Part shown: piece by piece, positions 45,167 to 52,384 of the stretch
Layout of the letters: each line of letters opens with the position of its first letter
How positions within the stretch are numbered: position 1 is the first letter of the stretch
NCBI RefSeq assembly: GCF_000428945.1
Contig: NZ_AUAX01000015.1
Coordinates: forward strand, 186,001-250,000
Direction: 5' to 3'
DNA: 64,000 nt
Source of the DNA: Hamadaea tsunoensis DSM 44101
GTDB taxonomy: Bacteria; Actinomycetota; Actinomycetes; Mycobacteriales; Micromonosporaceae
Made by a program: the position numbers and the translations under genes
Notes under the pieces: model-generated
Told to the model about the DNA's origin: nothing
What the model saw: the letters and a program-made list of their open reading frames with translations, nothing else
Database searches by the model: none

Positions 45167-46744
45167 GTGACCCGCCAGGTCAAGACGGCACGAGATGACG
45201 TGGCGCGCGGCAGCCAACGCCCCACGACGCTGACGTCCCGGCGGAATGCCGGCGCGGGGTCGCGGGCTGGGCCGTTCACCAGCGCCCCACTCGACCAGGG
45301 CGGATTGCTCGCCACCCAGCGTCTCGCCGGCAATCGGGCGGCGGTGTGGCAGGTGCAGCAGGCGCCGAACACCTCCGAGCCGATGTCACGGCAGCCCGTC
45401 CCGCTCGTCCCGTGGACCGGCGATCCGGTGTCCATGGCGAACGCGCTCCGCAACCTGCTGCTCAACCAGGAACTCGACAGGATCGCCGATTCGCTGGGCA
45501 TGCTCTGGATACGCGGAATCGTCGACACTCTGCGCATGCTCAAGCTCGACGCCGGCGCGTACGCCGCCATCGTCGCCTCGGCCCGGTTCAAAGGCAACAA
45601 CCGGCTGATGGCCGCCCGCGACGTGGTCGAGGGCCGGCCGCCCGCGACCGCCGGGCTCTTCAACGACCAGGCCGTCGAGCTGCGCGCCATGAGCGACGTG
45701 CCGAACTGGCCGAACATCATCGGCCCGTACGTCAGACACAGCCCGCAGTTGCCCAACTCCGACCTGGCCAGCGATCCGTCCGACGACCCGGTGCTGACCA
45801 GCCCGGCCTACCGGGCCGCGCTCTTCGACGCCATCCGCCGCAACCGGATGATGACCGGGCAGTACCTGCTCAACACGGTCAAACCTCGGCCCGCCGACCG
45901 GGTGCCGGGTGGCTACAAGTACGTCGGCCCGTCGCACAAGGGCGACTCACCCAGCGAGCTCAACGTGCCGGACCCGAAGCAGGAAGAGGTCAACAAGGCA
46001 CTGTGGAAGGAGCTCGGCGTCGGCGAGGGCACCCAGGCGTCCATCAACACCTGGGACACCGCCAAGTTCAGCTTCGGGCCCGGTTTCGCCGCCGTCGGCA
46101 TGCTCCGCCAGGTGATGGACAATCTCACCAAAGCCGGCTCGGAGGTCCTTGTGCCGCTGCGCAACGCGGGCCTGATCTTCGAGAGGGGCACCTGGTTCGT
46201 CGTCGACACCGAGGCGCAGGTCGTGCGATCCGGCAACCAGGCGCTGGAGCTGCTGTCCAAGGACGTCGGACTCATCCAGACCTTCCTCGACACCGCCGGT
46301 GACGCCAATATGCGCAAGCAGTGGATGGACGCCGAATGGAAGGCGATGCAGGGCGCCAGCGGCGCGGCCGCGGTCCCACCGGAGGTGGTGGAGAAGTGGC
46401 CGGTGGAGTTGATCGTCTTCGTCGCGCACTGCGTGCACTGGGGCGGACTGACCTGGAAGGACTGGAAGAGCACCACCCCGCCAAGCCTGTTCCACGTCGT
46501 CCGGACCCAGGCCAGGCACGTCGACCGCAGAGCGGACGACCCGCGCATCCTCACCCATCTCAGCGCCGCCACCTTCCTCGGGTTCAGCAACAGGCTGCTC
46601 GAACGGACCCTCAAGGCGCAGGGCAGACGGATGGGAATCGAGGCGAACCTCCCCGACGGCTGGAGCACCGGCTTCGCCGGCGCGGTCGCGCTGCCCACCA
46701 AGACGTCGACGCCGGTGTTCCACGTGATCGAGGCCGACGAGTAG
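45167..46744 (+). CDS. Candidate eCIS cargo/effector protein, family not recognised
   Basis: The product is 525 aa. The GTG at 45167 has no strong ribosome site; coupling to the DUF4157 gene 10 bp upstream is likely. The N-terminal ~85 residues are disordered and contain LLATQRLAGNRAAVWQVQ, close to the LQRAAGNAAV segment of the neighbour: a possible shared loading signal. From about residue 90 the protein is helical. Near residue 290 it has SINTWDTAKFSFGPGFAAVG followed by a helix, faintly like the D-x(4,5)-SxG region of some lysozyme-like peptidoglycan or chitosan hydrolases. The C-terminus (FVAHCVHWGGLTWKDW) is unknown. A toxin or hydrolase role is inferred from context. Confidence 0.72.
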   Translation: MTRQVKTARDDVARGSQRPTTLTSRRNAGAGSRAGPFTSAPLDQGGLLATQRLAGNRAAVWQVQQAPNTSEPMSRQPVPLVPWTGDPVSMANALRNLLLNQELDRIADSLGMLWIRGIVDTLRMLKLDAGAYAAIVASARFKGNNRLMAARDVVEGRPPATAGLFNDQAVELRAMSDVPNWPNIIGPYVRHSPQLPNSDLASDPSDDPVLTSPAYRAALFDAIRRNRMMTGQYLLNTVKPRPADRVPGGYKYVGPSHKGDSPSELNVPDPKQEEVNKALWKELGVGEGTQASINTWDTAKFSFGPGFAAVGMLRQVMDNLTKAGSEVLVPLRNAGLIFERGTWFVVDTEAQVVRSGNQALELLSKDVGLIQTFLDTAGDANMRKQWMDAEWKAMQGASGAAAVPPEVVEKWPVELIVFVAHCVHWGGLTWKDWKSTTPPSLFHVVRTQARHVDRRADDPRILTHLSAATFLGFSNRLLERTLKAQGRRMGIEANLPDGWSTGFAGAVALPTKTSTPVFHVIEADE

Positions 46745-46793
46745 GCGGTGCGAGGTCGGCGCCGACAGGCTCGGTCGTCGACCCGGCACGTGG

Positions 46794-48782
46794 TCACGCC
46801 GACCAGGCACCGAACCAGCTGCCGAACTCCGCCGGCAGCGCCAGCCGGCCGAGTTTGCGGTACTCCCGATGCACCGCGACGACCAGGTCTGACATCGTCA
46901 CCGGCCGGCCCTTCTCCGCCGCCAGGTACGCCGCGGTGACCGCGATCGAGCGGATGTTGCCGCCCGACAGCTCGAACGAGCCGGCGAAGTAGTCCAGGTC
47001 CAGGTCGGCGGCGCGGGGCAGGTCGGCGGGCAGGCAGGCACGCCACAGCCGTAGCCGGGCGGCCTCGTCGGGCTTCGGGAAGTCGACCACCACGTCGAGC
47101 CGGCGCAGGAACGCCTCGTCGAGGTTGGCGCGCAGGTTGGTGGTGAGGATGGCGACCCCGTCGAAGGATTCCATCCGCTGCAGCAGAAACGCGGTCTCCA
47201 CATTGGCGTACCGGTCGTGCGCGTCGGATACGTCGCTGCGCTTGCCGAACAGCGCGTCGGCCTCGTCGAAGAGCAGCACGGCGTTGCAGTTCTCCGCCTG
47301 ATCGAAGATCCGGCTGAGGTTCTTCTCGGTCTCGCCGACGTACTTGTCAACCACGGTCGACAGGTCGACGACGTAGAGGTCGAGCCCGAGCTCCGCGGCG
47401 ACGACCTCGGCGGACATCGTCTTGCCGGTCCCGGAGTCGCCTGCGAAGAGAGCAGTCACACCGGTCCCCCGGCCGCCGCCGGGCCGCATCCTCCAGGCGC
47501 CCAGCACGGTGTCCCGGTGACGGACCCGGGCGGTCAGCTCGTGCAGCAGGCTGAGCGCCGGATCGGGTAGCACCAGGTCGGCCCAGCCGACCGCCGGCGT
47601 GATCCGGCGCGCCAGCCGTTCCAGGCCGGCGGCGTTGCGGGCGCGGGCGGCGGCGCGGAGCAGCGCGACGGTCACCGTCCCGCCGTCCAGCGCGGCGGCC
47701 TGGCGCGCGGCGGCGGCGGACTGGGCGATCTGTTCGGGCGAGAACCGGTACGGCGCGGTGAGGATCGGCAACTCCGCGCCGAGGGTGTGCCGATCGCCCA
47801 GCTCGCGCTGCCATAGCGCGACGCGGTCCGGGCCGGTCGGTGCCGGCACGTCGACGAGCTGCGGGATGCGGGCCGACCACTGCGGCTCCCAGCCGGCGGT
47901 CCCGGTGAGCAGTACCTCGCCTTCGAGGTCGGCGAACGGGCGGACCCCGGCGCCGGCCGGGTCCCGCTCGGTGAGCGCCTCCGCCGGCCCGGCGATCAGC
48001 GCGACGCCGCGCAGCCGAGCCTCCCGGCCGGCCACCCGGGCCAGCTCGTCGAGGTCGTCGACGGCCCCGGCCGGCAGGCGTGCCAGGTCCAGGACGATCG
48101 CGCCCGGCCGGGCGGCGACCGCAGCCGCCAGCGCGCAGCCGGGCGCCCTGTCCCGGAGGTAGACCAGACCACCACCGGCGGCGATGAACGGCGTGTCGAG
48201 CGCCGGTCGTGGCCGGGACAGCACGGGCAGCAGCAGCGGATCCGGGCTGTCGTCGCCGAGGAGGTGCTGGCACACCCTGTCCGGCACCCGCAGGCCGCGG
48301 CTGAGAAATGGGCGGTCGGCGTCCTCGACGACCAGCAGCCCGGCGACGCACAGCGGTCCGGCCGGACCGGCCTGCCGCCGGGCCGCGGCGGACATGGTGG
48401 ACAGCCCGGCGAGCTCCAGCGCCAGCCGCACGGTGGCCCGTCGGCGGGTGACGTCGTCGTTGAGGTACCCGTACAGCCGCTCGAATCGGGGATCAAGGTC
48501 CGGGGCAAGCGCGATCAGCAGCAGGGTGAGGTCGGTCTCGGTGAGCCCGAACGCGGCCGCGAGCCGGCCGGGCGGGCTGTCGTCGGTCGGCCCGACCGGA
48601 CCGGCCGGCCGGACCGCGCCAATCGGGTCGACCGGTCCCCGCAGCGCGACGTCGACGTGCTCGTCGGACAGGTACAGCCCGCGAAAGGCGTCGTCCGGCT
48701 GCGGATCACCGGCGCGCCGGGCCGCCACCGCCAGCGTGACGGCCGCCTCCACGGCGGCGAGCCGGTTCTGCAAGGTGGTCAC
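46794..48782 (-). CDS. eCIS AAA+ ATPase (Afp15-like)
   Basis: The product is 662 aa. The GTG at 48782 overlaps the DUF4255 gene stop (GTGA). A winged, Ala-rich N-terminal half is followed by a single AAA+ module: Walker A GDSGTGKT near residue 448, Walker B AVLLFDEAD near 501, and the sensor region VAILTTNLRANLDEAFLRRLD. C-terminal helices follow (YFAGSFELSGGNIRSIAVTAAYLA). Afp15-type ATPases are conserved in eCIS and needed for particle assembly or disassembly. Operon pairing with DUF4255 is typical. Confidence 0.92.
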   Translation of the reverse strand: MTTLQNRLAAVEAAVTLAVAARRAGDPQPDDAFRGLYLSDEHVDVALRGPVDPIGAVRPAGPVGPTDDSPPGRLAAAFGLTETDLTLLLIALAPDLDPRFERLYGYLNDDVTRRRATVRLALELAGLSTMSAAARRQAGPAGPLCVAGLLVVEDADRPFLSRGLRVPDRVCQHLLGDDSPDPLLLPVLSRPRPALDTPFIAAGGGLVYLRDRAPGCALAAAVAARPGAIVLDLARLPAGAVDDLDELARVAGREARLRGVALIAGPAEALTERDPAGAGVRPFADLEGEVLLTGTAGWEPQWSARIPQLVDVPAPTGPDRVALWQRELGDRHTLGAELPILTAPYRFSPEQIAQSAAAARQAAALDGGTVTVALLRAAARARNAAGLERLARRITPAVGWADLVLPDPALSLLHELTARVRHRDTVLGAWRMRPGGGRGTGVTALFAGDSGTGKTMSAEVVAAELGLDLYVVDLSTVVDKYVGETEKNLSRIFDQAENCNAVLLFDEADALFGKRSDVSDAHDRYANVETAFLLQRMESFDGVAILTTNLRANLDEAFLRRLDVVVDFPKPDEAARLRLWRACLPADLPRAADLDLDYFAGSFELSGGNIRSIAVTAAYLAAEKGRPVTMSDLVVAVHREYRKLGRLALPAEFGSWFGAWSA

Positions 48783-49345
48783 GGGTTGATCCGAACGACG
48801 ACCTCTTGCACCGGTGGGCCTGCGGGGAAGCGGATCCCCGGCTGGACCGGGGCGACGATCCGCACGTCCAGCGAAGGGTGCAGTTCACCGCCGAGCGCGG
48901 ACCATACGTCGGCGAAGGAGCGGTCCTCGGGCGGTGGGAGCGCGACGGTGATCGGCACCGACAGAGCCGCCTCGGCCAGGCTGCCGGTGAGCAGGTCGAC
49001 CGGGATGGCGTCATGCGAGAGCAGACAGGACAGGGCCGCCGACAGCAGCCGGTGCTCGTCCTCCGGCCGGGTCGTCCAAGCGGAGAGCAGGTAGGACAGC
49101 ACGAAGTAGCGCGGCAGGACATGCTGGGACACCACCCGGCCGGACTTGTCGTACTCGCCGACGCGGCCCTGGGCCCGGCGGCGCAGATCCTCGCGAATGT
49201 CGTAGAGGTAGACGTTGAGAGTGGGCGCGTTGCGGCGCGAGGACCATTCCCTGGTCGGGGCGTCGAGCACGATCTCGATAGCGTCGTCCATCATCGCTTC
49301 CCGCCGCAGCAGGGCGGTCAACGCCTCGTCCACTTCAAAGATCAC
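48779..49345 (-). CDS. DUF4255 eCIS protein (Afp16-like)
   Basis: The product is 188 aa. I chose GTG 49345 (VIFEVDEALTALLRREAM) because family members begin near this point; the longer start at 49378 adds 11 residues encoded by the inverted repeat and has no family support. Motifs are NAPTLNVYLYDIREDLRRRAQG, PRYFVLSYLLSAWT and DEHRLLSAALSCLLSH. Afp16-like proteins terminate or cap the tube and sheath. The chosen start codon lies inside the 49340-49375 inverted repeat, so its translation could be sensitive to that hairpin. Confidence 0.88.
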   Translation of the reverse strand: MIFEVDEALTALLRREAMMDDAIEIVLDAPTREWSSRRNAPTLNVYLYDIREDLRRRAQGRVGEYDKSGRVVSQHVLPRYFVLSYLLSAWTTRPEDEHRLLSAALSCLLSHDAIPVDLLTGSLAEAALSVPITVALPPPEDRSFADVWSALGGELHPSLDVRIVAPVQPGIRFPAGPPVQEVVVRINP

Positions 49346-49375
49346 CGCTTCAGGATTCCACCTGAAGCGGTGATC
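49340..49375. promoter_or_regulatory. Perfect 15-bp inverted repeat between divergent eCIS genes
   Basis: GATCACCGCTTCAGG (49340-49354), a 6-bp loop and its exact complement (49361-49375) separate the DUF4255-ATPase pair (-) from the membrane protein gene (+). In DNA it has the form of a dimeric repressor operator. In minus-strand RNA it buries the GTG start at 49345. It is too far from either stop codon to be an ordinary terminator. Confidence 0.6.
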
Positions 49376-49404
49376 CACGGCAATTCGGGGCGCTATCTCC
49401 TAAA

Positions 49405-50874
49405 GTGACTGACATGGGCGCATCCGCGAGCTTGGAGAACAATGCACTGTCGGCGGCGTGCGGCGAGTCGGTCGCCACCACGCTGACCGTGCGAAACACC
49501 GGCACCGTCGTGGATCAGTTCCGGATCTCGGTCCTCGGCGATCCGGGCGAGTGGTGCCAGGTGGACCCTCCGATGATCTCGCTGCTCCCCGGCCACGAGG
49601 GCACCGTCTCGTTGCGGTTCTCGCCGCCGCGCGACCCGGCCACGCCTTTCGGGCAACTGCCTTTCGGGGTACGGGTCGAGCCTCAGGAGGACGTCGCCGG
49701 GCTGACCGTCGAGGAGGGCGTGCTGACCGTCACGCCCTACGCCGAATTGCAGGTCGACCTGGTGCCGAACACCTCCAAGGGCTGGCGGCGGGCCAAGCAC
49801 CAGCTGACCGTGGCCAACCGGGGCAACGCTCAGGTGGCGGTGCACTGCGTGGCCACCGATCCCAACGGCGCGCTGGACGTCACGATCGACCCGGTCGGCC
49901 AATCCATCGGCCCGGGCGTCGCGGCGCAGGCCAGCGTCCGAGTCAGGCCAAGGCACACGCTGTGGCGCGGCGCCGCGCAGACCTTGCCTTTCACCGTCGG
50001 CGTCCAGGTCGGCGTCGCACCGGGACAGACCGCCCCGGCTCCGGTCAACGTGAACGCCAATCTACTGCAGAACGCGATCTTCCCGCCCTGGCTTCCCCGT
50101 ACGCTGGCCACCATCGCGGCGCTGGTGATCGGGGCGGCGGTCGCCTGGCACGTGGTCCTGCGCCCAACGGTGCAGAACGCCGCCAGCAACGCGGTGGCGG
50201 CGCCGCTGGCGCAGACCGACGAGAACATGCGCCGGGTCGCAGACAAGGTCGGGGTGGACATCGTGCCGCTGGACGGCTCTTCGGCGTCCCCCGACCGGTC
50301 GCCCCAGGCCGGTGAGGGCGGCGGCGACGCGGCGCTGGGCCTGCCGTTGACCACCCGGCTGAGCATCACCACCGAGCCGGACGGTCAGCAGGTCACAGGG
50401 GCCTCCGTCCCGCTGGCGGCGGATCGGGCGCTGACCGTCCCCCGGATACTGGTGCAGAACCCGTACAAGGCGACCGGCCTCCTGGTGATCGGCACCGGTG
50501 AGGCGACGGACACGGGCCGGATGACGGGGCAGATCCCGGTCGCGGACCGGCTGGTGGTGATCGCGCTGGGCGAGGACCAGGCCACCCCGACGCAGCCGTT
50601 GGTCTTCGATCCGCCGCTGGTGCTGCCGACCGGACGCACCCTCGCGATGACCGTCCAATGTGTCACTGCGGGCACCAGCCCCGGTGGCGGCACCCGGGCC
50701 ACCTGCGAGATCGCGGCGCTGGTCGGCGGCTACACCCGCAAGGCGACCGAGCCGACCGGCAGCCCCAGCCCCCGGTCGGCCGTCCCGCCGTCACCCGACG
50801 ACCTCACGCCGACCCAGACCGGCGAGCCCGGCTCAGTGGACGAAAGCGACTCCCCGAGCCCTGAACAGACCTGA
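49405..50874 (+). CDS. eCIS-linked single-pass membrane protein
   Basis: The product is 489 aa. GTG 49405 or ATG 49414 could be the start. No ribosome site is present, but TATCTC at 49394 would put transcription near 49405, suggesting a leaderless message. The N-terminal ~215 residues look like two Ig/CARDB-type beta domains (TTLTVRNTGTVVDQFRISVLGDPGEW, HQLTVANRGNAQVAVH). A transmembrane helix (LPRTLATIAALVIGAAVAWHVVL) lies near residues 230-252. The distal region has a second beta domain and a Pro/Ser/Thr tail. Related proteins sit in actinobacterial eCIS loci; it may anchor or trigger the particle at the membrane. Confidence 0.78.
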   Translation: MTDMGASASLENNALSAACGESVATTLTVRNTGTVVDQFRISVLGDPGEWCQVDPPMISLLPGHEGTVSLRFSPPRDPATPFGQLPFGVRVEPQEDVAGLTVEEGVLTVTPYAELQVDLVPNTSKGWRRAKHQLTVANRGNAQVAVHCVATDPNGALDVTIDPVGQSIGPGVAAQASVRVRPRHTLWRGAAQTLPFTVGVQVGVAPGQTAPAPVNVNANLLQNAIFPPWLPRTLATIAALVIGAAVAWHVVLRPTVQNAASNAVAAPLAQTDENMRRVADKVGVDIVPLDGSSASPDRSPQAGEGGGDAALGLPLTTRLSITTEPDGQQVTGASVPLAADRALTVPRILVQNPYKATGLLVIGTGEATDTGRMTGQIPVADRLVVIALGEDQATPTQPLVFDPPLVLPTGRTLAMTVQCVTAGTSPGGGTRATCEIAALVGGYTRKATEPTGSPSPRSAVPPSPDDLTPTQTGEPGSVDESDSPSPEQT

Positions 50875-51026
50875 CGGGCAGGGGCGCCGGCGCGATCACG
50901 GCTGATCGGGACGGGCCGTTGGTCGACGACCGAGACGACGATCTGGCCCCGTGGGCGCCCTTACCGCGGCCAGCCTGGAGATGATCGACTTGGCGAGCGC
51001 CTGCGGGGCGGCCGTGTGAGGGTCGG

Positions 51027-51057
51027 CCCGGCATCCGCCCGTCTGACGGATGCCGGG
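51027..51057. terminator. Terminator between the eCIS locus and the sugar locus
   Basis: A perfect 11-bp stem (CCCGGCATCCG at 51027-51037 with 51047-51057) has a 9-nt loop. It lies between convergent genes ending at 50874 and 51098. Confidence 0.75.
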
Positions 51058-51097
51058 TCGACCTCGGTCACGCCCGCAGCGGGCGCTCCTGTCGCGG

Positions 51098-52258
51098 TCA
51101 GCTGGTGACGAGGTCGAACTGCTCCCACGGGCCGATCGCGGTACGGTTGGCGATCAGCGCGGCAGCACCGGCGTTCTCGGCGACCACGTACCTGCCGTTG
51201 GCTTGAGCGCGGAAGCTGACCGTGCCGTTGGAGTTGTGGACGAGACCGAAGGTCTCCCACGATCCGATCGCGGCCCGGTTGGCGATGAGCGACGCCGCTC
51301 CGGCGTTCTCCGCGCACACGTACTGGTTGTTGGCGCGGGCCTTGAGGGCCACATTGCCGTTGCCCAGGTCGACGAGGTCGAACTTCTGCGCGGTGCCGAC
51401 GCTGGTCGCATCGGCGATCAGAGCGGAACTGCCGGCGGTCACGTAGCGGTTGTTGGCACGTGACCGCAGACTGGTCGCCGGGTTCGGGTTGGTGACGGGG
51501 CTGCAATCGGCGGCCACTGCCCCTGCGGCAATCTGGATTCCGCCGAGCAGCATCTTGGTGAAGTTGGGGTCGGTATAGGAGGCTTCGGTGTGCCCGAGGC
51601 CGGTGTACCACGATCGGCCGCCGCCGTAGGTGCGGCACCAGGTGATCGGGTGGTCGCCGCCCATGTTGCCGCCGGTGTACGTGCTCTCGTCGAGGTTCAT
51701 CAGTACGCGGACCTTGGAGCGGGGGTTGGTGCGGTAGTTGTACAGCTCGTCAGTGCGTACCCAGTTCGTCGGCAGGTGTGCCGTCGAGGCGTTGGTCGGC
51801 GGCTCGACCCGGACCGTCACCTGCTGGATGGCGGGGTGGCTGTCGAAGTACGCGCCGACGAGTTCGCCGTAGAAGGGCCAGTCGTACTCGGTGTCGGCCG
51901 CGGAGTGGATCCCGACGTAGCCGCCGCCGGAGCCGATGTAGCTCTGGAACGCGGTCTGCTGGGCGTCGTTGAGGACGTCACCGGTGGTCATGAGCCAGAT
52001 GACGGCCTGGTACTGGGCGAGGTTCGCGGTCGCGAACTGGCCCGCGTCCTCGGTGGCGGTGACGGCGAATCCGTTGGCGGCGCCCAGTTGCTGGATCGCG
52101 GCGATGCCGTTGGGGATCGAGGTGTGTCGGAATCCGGCGGTCTTGGAGAAGACGAGAACCTTCGTCAGTGGTGCGGCCGACGCAGGTGCCGTCGGGGCCA
52201 GGATGGTCGCTGCGGCGGCCAGGAAGCTGACGGCCAGGGCGATCAGACGTCTACGCAT
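51098..52258 (-). CDS. Secreted ThuA-domain protein with fascin-like beta-trefoil
   Basis: The product is 386 aa. The ATG at 52258 follows AAGGAG. A signal peptide (ALAVSFLAAAATILAPTAPASA) is followed by a ThuA/trehalose-utilisation glutamine-amidotransferase-like fold (VLVFSKTAGFRHTSIPNGI, GGGYVGIHSAADTEYDWPFY, MGGDHPITWC, GLGHTEASYTDPNF). The last ~115 residues form a beta-trefoil of three repeats (NNRYVTAGSSALIADATSVG, NQYVCAENAGAASLIANRAA, NGRYVVAENAGAAALIANRT). The trefoil is almost the same as the C-terminus of the neighbouring dehydrogenase. It probably acts on or binds extracellular sugars; the reaction is unknown. Confidence 0.87.
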   Translation of the reverse strand: MRRRLIALAVSFLAAAATILAPTAPASAAPLTKVLVFSKTAGFRHTSIPNGIAAIQQLGAANGFAVTATEDAGQFATANLAQYQAVIWLMTTGDVLNDAQQTAFQSYIGSGGGYVGIHSAADTEYDWPFYGELVGAYFDSHPAIQQVTVRVEPPTNASTAHLPTNWVRTDELYNYRTNPRSKVRVLMNLDESTYTGGNMGGDHPITWCRTYGGGRSWYTGLGHTEASYTDPNFTKMLLGGIQIAAGAVAADCSPVTNPNPATSLRSRANNRYVTAGSSALIADATSVGTAQKFDLVDLGNGNVALKARANNQYVCAENAGAASLIANRAAIGSWETFGLVHNSNGTVSFRAQANGRYVVAENAGAAALIANRTAIGPWEQFDLVTS

Positions 52259-52341
52259 GTGCTCACTCCTTGGGACGGTGAGGCGGGCGACGCGGGACTG
52301 CCGCGATGTCTTCCTCGGATCGGGTTGGTACGCGCCGATGG

Positions 52342-52373
52342 GCCGGGCTGATGCGCTGCGCCGTCAGCCCGGC
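52342..52373 (-). terminator. Terminator after the secreted sugar dehydrogenase
   Basis: A perfect 10-bp stem (GCCGGGCTGA at 52342-52351 with 52364-52373) lies 12 bp past the stop of the minus-strand dehydrogenase gene. It separates that gene from the downstream ThuA gene, which has its own ribosome site. Confidence 0.65.
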
Positions 52374-52384
52374 AGGGAACGGTC

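Noticed and set aside
32337-50874. Prophage or R-type pyocin
   Set aside because: No integrase, terminase, capsid, holin or lysin gene is present. Afp15-like ATPase, DUF4255, DUF4157 and DUF6760 point to eCIS.
32337-50874. Type VI secretion system
   Set aside because: There are no TssJ/L/M membrane-complex genes and no ClpV. The sheath is a single protein and the ATPase is of Afp15 type.
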